NCBI GenBank assembly: GCA_022821495.1 | Contig: JAJEDN010000021.1 | Span: 62,001-126,000, forward strand | Direction: 5' to 3' | Length of the DNA: 64,000 nt | From: Candidatus Poribacteria bacterium | GTDB taxonomy: Bacteria > Poribacteria > WGA-4E > WGA-3G | Shown: positions 25,735 to 33,299 of the stretch, piece by piece | Position numbering within the stretch: position 1 is the stretch's first letter | Layout: the number at the start of each line of letters is the position of its first letter | The notes under the pieces: generated by a model | What the model was told of the DNA's origin: nothing | What the model saw: only the letters and a program-made list of their open reading frames with translations | The model's database searches: none | Position numbers and translations under genes: made by a program

Positions 25735-27321
25735 ATGAATAAGGTGCTGGTCAGCGATTTGCTGTCACAGAAAGGCTTAGATGTTCTAACAGAGAGCGGC
25801 GATTTTGAGGTGGATGTTCTCCTTGATCTCTCGCACGAAGCGCTGTTGGAACGAATTGCTGACTACAATGCGCTGCTCATCAGGAGTGCGACGAAGGTAA
25901 CCGCGGAGGTTATCAACGCAGCGACGCAGCTAAAGGTCATTGGACGCGCTGGCGTTGGCGTGGACAACATTGACGTACAAGCAGCAACACGCAACGGTAT
26001 CTTGGTTGTCAACACCCCGACTGGCAATACGATAGCGGCGGCGGAGCATACAATCGCGATGTTGTTAGCATTAGCGCGCAATATCGTACCGGCTGGTATT
26101 TCTCTGAGAAACAAGGCATGGCAACGCAACGACTTCATCGGTGTTGAGTTATATGGGAAAATTTTTGGCACGATTGGGTTAGGACGTATCGGGCGCGAAG
26201 TGACGCGGCGCGTGCAGGCATTTGGCATGCAAGTTATCGCTTATGATCCATACATCTCAGCGAACGCTGCAGAAGAAATGGGTATCCGACTTGTTGATCG
26301 GGAGACGCTTTTTCAGGAATCGGATTATATCTCTGTCCATACACACCTCAACGCTGAAACCTACCATAGTATCGGTGAATCGGAATTTGCTTTGATGAAA
26401 CCGAGTTGCCGTCTGATTAACTGTGCCCGTGGTGGTATCATTGACGAAGATGCCCTCTATCACGCCTTGAAAGCGGGAGAGCTTGCTGGTGCTGCGCTGG
26501 ATGTCTTTGAAAAGGAACCGGCGACGGATACACCGCTCCTGCATTTGGAAAATGTCTTGGCACTGCCGCACCTCGGTGCATCGACATCAGAGGCACAGGA
26601 ACACGTCGCGATTGAGGTCGCACAGCAGGTGAGAAACGCGCTGCATGGTGAACCGGTTGCGAATGCTGTGAATCAACCGAACATTGATCCGAGGACACTT
26701 GATATTCTCGGTCCGTATTTGAAGCTTGCCGAAAAGATTGGCAGTTTCCACGCCCAAATTGTTGAAGGGCAAATATCGGCGATTAAAATCCATTATAACG
26801 GGACACTGTTCCAGAAAGAGGATGTCACACCGATAACTGTAGCGTTACAGAAAGGGCTTTTGACCCCGGTGCTCGCGGATGTGAACTATGTCAACGCGCC
26901 TTTTCTGATTAAGCAACGCGGGATCTCGGTTACAGAAACAAAGAGCGAATCGGAAGCCAATTTTGCGAACTCCATCGCTATTATAGTTGTGACCGACAAA
27001 GGCGAGGCTGTCATAGAAGGCACCGCTTTCGGGAAAAAAGACATCCGAATTGTCCGTATCGATCAACTGCATATAAATGTGAGGCCGACGGGGTATATCC
27101 TCCTCATCTATAACAGCGACCAACCCGGAATGATAGGGTTGATGGGAACAATTTTGGGAGAACACAATATTAACATTGCTGATATGACTGTCGGGCGTTC
27201 ACGTTTATGGGAACTTGCCTTGACGCTTATCAACGTGGATAGCCCTGTGCCTCGACACGTTTTGCAAACGATCGCTTCGCAAAAAAAGATTGACTTCGTT
27301 AAGCAGGTTTTCCTTCCGTAG
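25735..27321 (+). CDS. serA: D-3-phosphoglycerate dehydrogenase with C-terminal ACT domain
   Basis: A 528-residue long-form PGDH, first step of serine synthesis from 3-phosphoglycerate. The substrate-binding domain, Rossmann motif GKIFGTIGLGRIG, catalytic NCARGGIIDEDAL, Glu in EKEPA and His of LPHLGAST are all present. An intervening domain and a C-terminal ACT domain (YNSDQPGMIGLMGTILGEHN) follow; ACT commonly binds serine for feedback. The start at 25735 has GGAGGG 9 nt upstream; an ATG at 25684 would add an unneeded tail. The strong promoter at 25637-25665 serves this gene. Confidence 0.93.
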   Translation: MNKVLVSDLLSQKGLDVLTESGDFEVDVLLDLSHEALLERIADYNALLIRSATKVTAEVINAATQLKVIGRAGVGVDNIDVQAATRNGILVVNTPTGNTIAAAEHTIAMLLALARNIVPAGISLRNKAWQRNDFIGVELYGKIFGTIGLGRIGREVTRRVQAFGMQVIAYDPYISANAAEEMGIRLVDRETLFQESDYISVHTHLNAETYHSIGESEFALMKPSCRLINCARGGIIDEDALYHALKAGELAGAALDVFEKEPATDTPLLHLENVLALPHLGASTSEAQEHVAIEVAQQVRNALHGEPVANAVNQPNIDPRTLDILGPYLKLAEKIGSFHAQIVEGQISAIKIHYNGTLFQKEDVTPITVALQKGLLTPVLADVNYVNAPFLIKQRGISVTETKSESEANFANSIAIIVVTDKGEAVIEGTAFGKKDIRIVRIDQLHINVRPTGYILLIYNSDQPGMIGLMGTILGEHNINIADMTVGRSRLWELALTLINVDSPVPRHVLQTIASQKKIDFVKQVFLP

Positions 27322-27360
27322 CAACAGATGAGGTTTTTAATTTATTCGATTCTCGGAACC

Positions 27361-27507
27361 GAACCGCAAGGAATAATTAAAAGATTTAACGGTAATTGTA
27401 GCCTGCAACAACGGCGCAGGGTTTTTGCTTGGGTGTTTCTTCAGATATACGTCGATTAACGTTGTTTACCTAATTAGCCTGATCGAACCGCAAGGAATAA
27501 TTAAAAT
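27361..27507 (+). repeat. Two partial copies of the leader repeat before the 27508 gene
   Basis: GAACCGCAAGGAATAATTAAAA occurs at 27361 and again at 27485, separated by a GTAGCCTGCAACAACGGCGC head. The second copy ends exactly at the TTG start at 27508. A nearly identical CTGATCGAACCGCAAGG occurs before the gene at 48000. Confidence 0.65.
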
Positions 27508-28914
27508 TTGGATTCTAAACAGAAATGTCTATTTATTAATGACGAAATTCCGAAGGCAAAATTATTTGAAGGCGAGAAACGGGATGTTCATCCCGATAGC
27601 AATACCTCGTGGCGTATCTCGCCAGAACCGTTCTGGATTTCCGAATCAGAGTTGAGATGGTTTGAAGAACTCGGTCCGCACCTTTTAAATTTCTATCGTG
27701 CGTGTAACCTGCTCTATTCACAGAGCGTGCGCGGTATTCAACCCGCTTGGGTGGCTGAATACTTGGAGACCGGGAAACCGGAGACAGTCATCCAGTATGG
27801 ACGGATGAACCGTTTTAAGACGCAACTTCCCGGTGTACTACGTCCTGACATTCTCCCGACGGCTGACGGTATGGCGATTACGGAACTCGATTCGGTTCCG
27901 GGTTTCATCGGCGCGACGGGTTGTCTGGCAAGGCTCTATGCGCAGTTGGGTTATTCCATCATTGGTGGCAGCGATGGGATGGTCAACGGGTACGCCGAGA
28001 TGATTCGTAGTTTGGCGAAGAAAGATGACCCGACCCTCGCAATCGTTGTCTCAGATGAATCAGAAGATTATTGGGCGGAGATGGTCTGGCTCGCTGATGC
28101 GTTGTGTGAAGTTGGGGTGAAGGCACGCGCTGTTAAACCACACGAGGTAATTTTTTCTGAAGATGGGCTGCTTATTGCGCACGGCGGGCATACATTGGCG
28201 GTTGATGTGCTGTATCGGTTCTATGAGTTGTTTGATCTACCGAATATCCCGAAATCGGAATTAATGTTTTATAGTGCTAAGAAACGGACTGTCGTCATGA
28301 CACCGCCACCGAAAGCCTACCTTGAAGAAAAATTATGTCTCGCGCTTTTCCATCACCCGACGCTCCAACCCTTTTGGAAACGCCAACTCGGTAAGAAAAC
28401 ATACCCGTTTTTACAAGAGGTGATCCCACAGACGTGGATTATTGATGCTCGACCGCTACCACCATACGGGGTTATTCCAGATTTGGAAGTAGAGGGTGCT
28501 GCCGTGACAGACTGGCGGCAACTCGGTGCTGTGACACAAAAGCAACGTGAATTGGTTATCAAGCCGTCAGGTTTTTCTGAACTCGCGTGGGGGAGTCGCG
28601 GCGTAGCGATCGGACACGATCTCCCGACGGAGGCGTGGGAATCCGTTATTGAAGACAGTCTTGAGAATTTTGAAAGATCGCCGCACGTTTTACAGCGGTT
28701 TCATACGGCGAAACGGGTACGTATGCAGTATTACGATTTTGACGCAAGCGATGTGCAGGAGATGGCGTGTCGCCCCCTATTGCGTCCATATTATTTTGTG
28801 GTTGGTGATACCGTTAAGCTTGGCGGCATGCAAGCGGCAGTCTGCCCTGCAGATAAGAAAATTCTACACGGTATGGTGGATTCTATTATTGTGCCGTGCG
28901 CGCAGATGCAATAA
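27508..28914 (+). CDS. Unrecognised protein with ATP-grasp-like C-terminal half
   Basis: A 468-residue cytoplasmic protein. No family is recognised with confidence. Motifs that suggest an ATP-grasp fold: ELVIKPSGFSELAWGSRGVA, RPLLRPYYFVVGDTVKLGG and an N-terminal TELDSVPGF. Resemblance to glutathionylspermidine-synthase-like ligases is possible. The start is TTG, accepted because the leader repeat that ends here supplies the AAGG in the same spacing as in front of two other genes. It is followed 21 nt later by a PhyH dioxygenase gene, so the two may act in one pathway. Confidence 0.6.
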   Translation: MDSKQKCLFINDEIPKAKLFEGEKRDVHPDSNTSWRISPEPFWISESELRWFEELGPHLLNFYRACNLLYSQSVRGIQPAWVAEYLETGKPETVIQYGRMNRFKTQLPGVLRPDILPTADGMAITELDSVPGFIGATGCLARLYAQLGYSIIGGSDGMVNGYAEMIRSLAKKDDPTLAIVVSDESEDYWAEMVWLADALCEVGVKARAVKPHEVIFSEDGLLIAHGGHTLAVDVLYRFYELFDLPNIPKSELMFYSAKKRTVVMTPPPKAYLEEKLCLALFHHPTLQPFWKRQLGKKTYPFLQEVIPQTWIIDARPLPPYGVIPDLEVEGAAVTDWRQLGAVTQKQRELVIKPSGFSELAWGSRGVAIGHDLPTEAWESVIEDSLENFERSPHVLQRFHTAKRVRMQYYDFDASDVQEMACRPLLRPYYFVVGDTVKLGGMQAAVCPADKKILHGMVDSIIVPCAQMQ

Positions 28915-28935
28915 GCGTAAGGAAGGTGGTTGATA

Positions 28936-29769
28936 ATGCAATTAAGTGAGAAGCAACTCGCTCATTTCCGAGATAAGGGATACCTTGCGATTGAAGGGTT
29001 TTTTAACCCGACTGAAGCGAAAGCACTCAGACTAGAATTGGAACGGATTTACAACACTGAACTCGAAAATGGTACCGGTATTAATTGTGCTGTGCAATCC
29101 GACGGCACAAAGCGGGACAACGCAGGCGAAAAGCAGAACCTTCAGGTAATTCCGCTCAACAACCGCAGCGATCTGCACAAAGCACTGCCGTTTCATCCGA
29201 ATGTTGTCTCTGCTGTTGAGCAACTCATCGGCGATGAATTTATGTTGGAGTTGGATCAGGCGTTTTGGAAACCGCCGAAAGTCGGTGTCGGTACGAGTTG
29301 GCACCAAGATAACGCTTATTTCAAGATTGCGGACCCGTTGCGAGGCACGGCGATGTGGATCGCTATCCACGACGCAAACGTTGAGAACGGATGTATGCAC
29401 GTCATACCCGGCAGCCATCGAGAAAGTTATGAGCATTACCGTGATCCGCTGAGCGATCATCACATTCGGTGCGATCCGCCGGAAGAACGCGCCGTACCGA
29501 TCGAATTGAAGTCGGGGGGTGTGCTTTTCTTCTGTTACGGTGTCGCGCACTGTACGCGATCGAATCTTTCTGATAAGGAACGGGCAGGCGTTGCACTGCA
29601 CTTCCTACACAACGATTTCGGCGGCAAGGAACTCTGGGAGCGGAATAATACAACCAAACCGATGCTCCGGGGTCCGCTTGCGACGGGTGGCGAAACCGAG
29701 TTCGGTAAAAAGTTTGAAGGCAGATGGGAAGAGATTATGAATGCAGTGCTTGCTTCTGAGGCGTTTTGA
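28936..29769 (+). CDS. Phytanoyl-CoA dioxygenase (PhyH) family protein
   Basis: A 277-residue Fe(II)/2-oxoglutarate dioxygenase. The facial triad is visible: HxD in SWHQDNAYF and the distal His in GVAHCTRSN; a 2-oxoglutarate-binding Arg follows. Typical N-terminal FRDKGYLAIEGFF. PhyH proteins hydroxylate small molecules; the substrate is unknown. The gene follows the unknown ATP-grasp-like gene. The start is the ATG at 28936, with AAGGAAGG upstream, rather than a TTG 6 nt earlier. Confidence 0.88.
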   Translation: MQLSEKQLAHFRDKGYLAIEGFFNPTEAKALRLELERIYNTELENGTGINCAVQSDGTKRDNAGEKQNLQVIPLNNRSDLHKALPFHPNVVSAVEQLIGDEFMLELDQAFWKPPKVGVGTSWHQDNAYFKIADPLRGTAMWIAIHDANVENGCMHVIPGSHRESYEHYRDPLSDHHIRCDPPEERAVPIELKSGGVLFFCYGVAHCTRSNLSDKERAGVALHFLHNDFGGKELWERNNTTKPMLRGPLATGGETEFGKKFEGRWEEIMNAVLASEAF

Positions 29770-29779
29770 GCATATCTAT

Positions 29780-29808
29780 TTGCACGCGACGCAGTTTTGT
29801 GATACAAT
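29780..29808 (+). promoter_or_regulatory. Sigma-70 promoter for LamG gene
   Basis: TTGCAC, 17 nt, TACAAT, about 68 nt upstream of the LamG start codon, overlapping nothing else. Confidence 0.6.
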
Positions 29809-29875
29809 CTAATTACTTCACGTGTAACAGTCTTCTGTTTTCAATGTAAAAGGATCCTATAGGAGGATAAACAGG

Positions 29876-30673
29876 ATGAAACAGTTATTGAGTTGCGTCG
29901 CGCTCTGTGCGTTGATGCTAATCACAGTGGGATACGCCACAGCGGATCTCGCTGAAGGACTTGTTGTTTACTTCACGTTTGACAATGTCAAAGGGAAGAC
30001 GATTGTTGACGATTCCGGTAATGGACTTGATGCTGATATTATCGCGAATACCGAAATTGTGGATGGCAAATATGGCAAAGCCATTCGGATTACAGCAGTA
30101 GGTGCAGATTGTGTCAATGTGCCAGCCTCCGATGATCTGAAGATCTCCGGTGAAATCACAATGGCGGCTTGGATCAATCAGGATTCTTGGGGGAATGATG
30201 CGCAATGGTTCGACAAAAACTGCCATAACGGGGGTGAGCACTCCTCCTATGGCATCGGTGCTTTCAACAGCGGTCAGAATTTTAATATGTTCTTGGGGAC
30301 CGGCAACAGTCGACCGACGTTGAGCCAAGCGCATGGGCTGGATGAAAAAAAATGGTATCACGTCGTTGGAACATACGATGGGGCAACCATGAAAGTCTAC
30401 GTTGACGGCGAAGTTGCTGCTGAAAAAGACGAAAAGTTTGATTTCAAAGGGACCAACGACCAGGATTTGCGGATCGGATGTTCCAAGGACCGTCCGAATT
30501 ACACCTTTGAGAACGGTTCTATTGACGAAGCGGCAGTCTGGCGGCGTGCGCTGAGTGAAGCTGAAATCCAAGAAATAGCGAACGAAGGTTTCCTCGCGGT
30601 TTCACCGCTTGATAAAGCCACAACGACTTGGGGCAGTATTAAGTGGAGAATGGGTTCTATAGGGTCGAGGTAA
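29876..30673 (+). CDS. Secreted LamG-domain protein with C-terminal TWGxIK tail
   Basis: A 265-residue exported LamG protein with signal peptide (residues 1-23) and a good AGGAGG site upstream. The jelly roll (VYFTFDNVKG, DDSGNGLDADI, IDEAAVWRRAL) fills residues 30-235. The tail ATTTWGSIK matches the other tail-bearing proteins, then nine further residues (WRMGSIGSR) that are encoded by a palindromic repeat, with the stop codon in its loop. Likely surface glycan-binding. Confidence 0.87.
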   Translation: MKQLLSCVALCALMLITVGYATADLAEGLVVYFTFDNVKGKTIVDDSGNGLDADIIANTEIVDGKYGKAIRITAVGADCVNVPASDDLKISGEITMAAWINQDSWGNDAQWFDKNCHNGGEHSSYGIGAFNSGQNFNMFLGTGNSRPTLSQAHGLDEKKWYHVVGTYDGATMKVYVDGEVAAEKDEKFDFKGTNDQDLRIGCSKDRPNYTFENGSIDEAAVWRRALSEAEIQEIANEGFLAVSPLDKATTTWGSIKWRMGSIGSR

Positions 30674-30684
30674 CCTCGCCCCTA
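30660..30684. repeat. Palindrome spanning the stop codon of the LamG gene
   Basis: TAGGGTCGAGG, loop TAA, CCTCGCCCCTA. One mismatch in an 11-bp stem. The loop is the stop codon of the LamG gene, so the repeat extends into the coding region. Confidence 0.7.
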
Positions 30685-30710
30685 CGGGCTGTCTTGCACA
30701 AACATTAAAC

Positions 30711-30745
30711 GGCACAGGTGTTACTTAGGCATCTGTGCCTTCTTA
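30711..30745 (+). terminator. Possible rho-independent terminator after LamG
   Basis: GGCACAG and CTGTGCC form a 7-bp stem with a 15-nt loop followed by TTCTT. A weak U-run makes it uncertain. Confidence 0.4.
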
Positions 30746-30760
30746 TGTGAGGTAAGGAAA

Positions 30761-31840
30761 ATGACAAAAATCGGAATTATCGGCATCGGATTTATGGGGA
30801 TGATTCATTACTACGCGATTCAACGTATTACAGGTGCCGAAGTTGTTGCTATATGCACACGAGATGCAAAGAAACTCGCTGGCGATTGGACCGGTATTCA
30901 AGGGAATTTCGGACCCCGGGGCGGCATGGAAGATCTCTCAAATGTCCGAACATATAGTGAAATCGACGAACTCCTCGCCGATGAAGAGGTCGAGCTGGTT
31001 GATATCTGTCTGCCGACGCATCTGCACAAATCCGTTAGTATGGCATCTCTGAAAGCAGGAAAACATACGCTTGTCGAAAAACCGATTTCCATCTCGATTG
31101 ACGATGCCAACGAACTCGTTGAACTTGAGAAGCGCATCGGTGCTGAGCGAGCGGCTGCAAATCAGGGTCCGTGTTATCTGATGGTGGCGCATGTGCTTCC
31201 GTTTTTCGCGGAGTATGCTTATGCGAAACGGATCGTTGAATCTGGGGAATACGGTGAACTCCTCGGTGCACATTTTAAGCGGATTACCTCGAGACCGAGT
31301 CAGTCTCGGGATCCCGCTTCTCTTGAAAAGAGTGGTGGTCCCGGTATTGATTTACACATTCACGATACGCATTTCATTCAACTCCTCTGCGGTGTTCCGG
31401 ATGCCGTATTCTCACAGGGCAAAATCGCTGGTGGTCACTATGTGGATTACCTGACGACGCAATACATTTACAACGATAAGCAGATCGCTGTCAGTTGTTC
31501 TTCTGGCGGTGTTTCGCAACGGGGGCGCGCTTTCTCACACGGGTTTGAGATTTTCCTTGAGAAAGGCACGTTGCTCTTCGACTTTTCGACGTTAGGGGGT
31601 GAACCCTCTACAGCCGTGCCGCTCACATTTCTGAATGACGAGGGTGAAGTCGAGGTCGTTGATTTAGGTGATGTCGATCCGATTGATGCTTTCGTGGGTG
31701 AACTCCAGTACGCTGTTGAGGCGATTGATTGGGAGAGTGAACCGACGGCGTTATCAGGGATCGGTGCAAGGGATGCGCTGCTGCTCTGTTATAAAGAGGC
31801 GGAATCCGTTAGAACCGGGCAAATTGTAACAATTCACTAA
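30761..31840 (+). CDS. Gfo/Idh/MocA-family oxidoreductase
   Basis: A 359-residue NAD(P)-dependent sugar oxidoreductase: Rossmann motif IGIIGIGFMGMIHYYAI, the EKPI catalytic strand, and an alpha/beta C-terminal domain with HIHDTHF, the catalytic His region. Family members oxidise or rearrange sugars and inositols. Substrate unknown. An AAGGAAA site precedes the ATG. It stands alone between a LamG and a methyltransferase gene. Confidence 0.9.
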   Translation: MTKIGIIGIGFMGMIHYYAIQRITGAEVVAICTRDAKKLAGDWTGIQGNFGPRGGMEDLSNVRTYSEIDELLADEEVELVDICLPTHLHKSVSMASLKAGKHTLVEKPISISIDDANELVELEKRIGAERAAANQGPCYLMVAHVLPFFAEYAYAKRIVESGEYGELLGAHFKRITSRPSQSRDPASLEKSGGPGIDLHIHDTHFIQLLCGVPDAVFSQGKIAGGHYVDYLTTQYIYNDKQIAVSCSSGGVSQRGRAFSHGFEIFLEKGTLLFDFSTLGGEPSTAVPLTFLNDEGEVEVVDLGDVDPIDAFVGELQYAVEAIDWESEPTALSGIGARDALLLCYKEAESVRTGQIVTIH

Positions 31841-31881
31841 GTGGTTCGGTGATGCTGTAGGAAGGATGGAAGGGTAGAAAG

Positions 31882-33114
31882 ATGGGAGGCGGCACACGTT
31901 GGAAGCGCGGAGGGGTTGACAAGTTGGAAACAAGGAAGGATGAAAGAAAAGCTGCTTCCACCAATCTTCCAATCTTCGAGGCTTCCAATCCTTTTTATTT
32001 TGTTAGTAATATCGGTGAACTTTATGTTCCTGCTGAATATCGAGACATAGTTTTTGCGCGCGCACGCGCCAAATTGTTTGCACATCGGGAGTTGGGACAC
32101 CTCAACCGGATTTTTACCCATATTCGGCACGGTGGCGTTGCTGTTGTGGAAGGGGAGTGGGAGCAGATCTTGGTGCTGATGGCGTATATCCAACGCCACA
32201 AACAGGATTTGGTCCAACAACCTGATCGTAACACGAAACGACGGGATCGGAGAGATTCGCATCGCAGATCTGCAAGCGGCGCGCTGAAAGAAGCCTTCGC
32301 GCGACTCATGTGTTGGGCGGACGCTGACGGGATCTTACAGGTTGAACCTGCTCTTGACCTGCCTTACCTATTGGAGCTTGCCGGTGAGCCGACTGGCATG
32401 AATGAAGGGAAACCCTTCCTCCTGCCGCTCATAAAGATTCAAGAGATTCAAGACGCGCTCGCTGAAACCTATCCTATCCGTGCGCTTGATGCCTCGCTTG
32501 TCGCTTCGGAAAATGTTCTCGCGCCGCGTTCACAAGAGACAATTGAATGTTTTCAGGAGGCGTTACAACATGTCCGCAGTGAGGTGCCTTCTAAGAAGAT
32601 TGCTGATATCGGATGTGGTAGTGGATGCTTGACGCTGTTAGCACATCAGGAATTGAATGAACAGCCTGAGGTTTACGCGTCCGACCTGCTTCCTGAAGCG
32701 GTGGCGACGACGAAACTGAATATACAACGGCTCCTTCCAAATCCAGACGTTATACAGGTTATGCCTGCTGGCGATCTGTTTGACCCGTTTGCTTCCCATC
32801 AATTTGATATTGTTATCTTCAATGCACCGTGGGTTGTTGCCCGCGTACGCAACCGCGCGGAACTCGCCATTCACGATGAAAAACAGGCGACAGTGAGACG
32901 GTTTTTTGCACAGGTCTCAAATTTCCTGAAACCTGATGGTGCTATTTTACTCGGCTATGCGGATGCTTCCGGTCCGAAGGCGATTGAGAATCTGGAGGCG
33001 ATCATCGCAGAAGCCGGTTTCTCGGTGGACACCGTCTTTAAAAGGCGGGTTGCGACGCATCGGTCAAAGCGAAAGTGGGAGCAGATTCGGGTGTCCGTTT
33101 TGCACAAGGTATAG
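31882..33114 (+). CDS. HemK/PrmC-like SAM-dependent methyltransferase
   Basis: A 410-residue protein. Motif I is IADIGCGSGCLTLL and the substrate loop is IVIFNAPW, close to the NPPY loop of amino- and amide-methyltransferases. Residues 40-235 have no recognised domain. The first 36 residues are encoded by GGAAG-type repeat sequence, so the true start may be downstream, near FYFVSNIGELYV, though no good start codon is seen there. The substrate (protein, RNA or small molecule) is not clear. Confidence 0.75.
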   Translation: MGGGTRWKRGGVDKLETRKDERKAASTNLPIFEASNPFYFVSNIGELYVPAEYRDIVFARARAKLFAHRELGHLNRIFTHIRHGGVAVVEGEWEQILVLMAYIQRHKQDLVQQPDRNTKRRDRRDSHRRSASGALKEAFARLMCWADADGILQVEPALDLPYLLELAGEPTGMNEGKPFLLPLIKIQEIQDALAETYPIRALDASLVASENVLAPRSQETIECFQEALQHVRSEVPSKKIADIGCGSGCLTLLAHQELNEQPEVYASDLLPEAVATTKLNIQRLLPNPDVIQVMPAGDLFDPFASHQFDIVIFNAPWVVARVRNRAELAIHDEKQATVRRFFAQVSNFLKPDGAILLGYADASGPKAIENLEAIIAEAGFSVDTVFKRRVATHRSKRKWEQIRVSVLHKV

Positions 33115-33144
33115 CGGCAGCAAATTTTCACCCTATGCCCGGTA

Positions 33145-33166
33145 GGTTCGGTTTCCTAACCGAACC
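33145..33166. repeat. Perfect 9-bp hairpin before the Swt1-HEPN gene
   Basis: GGTTCGGTT, loop TCCT, AACCGAACC. It belongs to the GTAGG/CCTAC palindrome family and lacks a T-run, so it is not a clear terminator. Confidence 0.7.
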
Positions 33167-33240
33167 GGATCCTCGAAAAAAGACGTGAAACCCAATAATT
33201 TCTTAAAATTGAATGGTCCTGCCCAAATATTGGTTTTTCG

Positions 33241-33269
33241 TTGACAAACAACCGAGAAATTGGTATGCT
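33241..33269 (+). promoter_or_regulatory. Strong sigma-70 promoter for the Swt1-HEPN gene
   Basis: TTGACA, 17 nt, TATGCT. Transcription would begin near 33276, about 24 nt before the TTG start at 33300, so the in-frame ATG at 33213 lies upstream of the mRNA and cannot be the start. Confidence 0.75.
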
Positions 33270-33299
33270 GAAAAAAATATCTACTTGGAGGTTGTAGAC

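Noticed and set aside
33213..33299. Upstream ATG for the Swt1-HEPN protein
   Set aside because: The promoter lies inside this stretch, and GGAGG points to the TTG at 33300.
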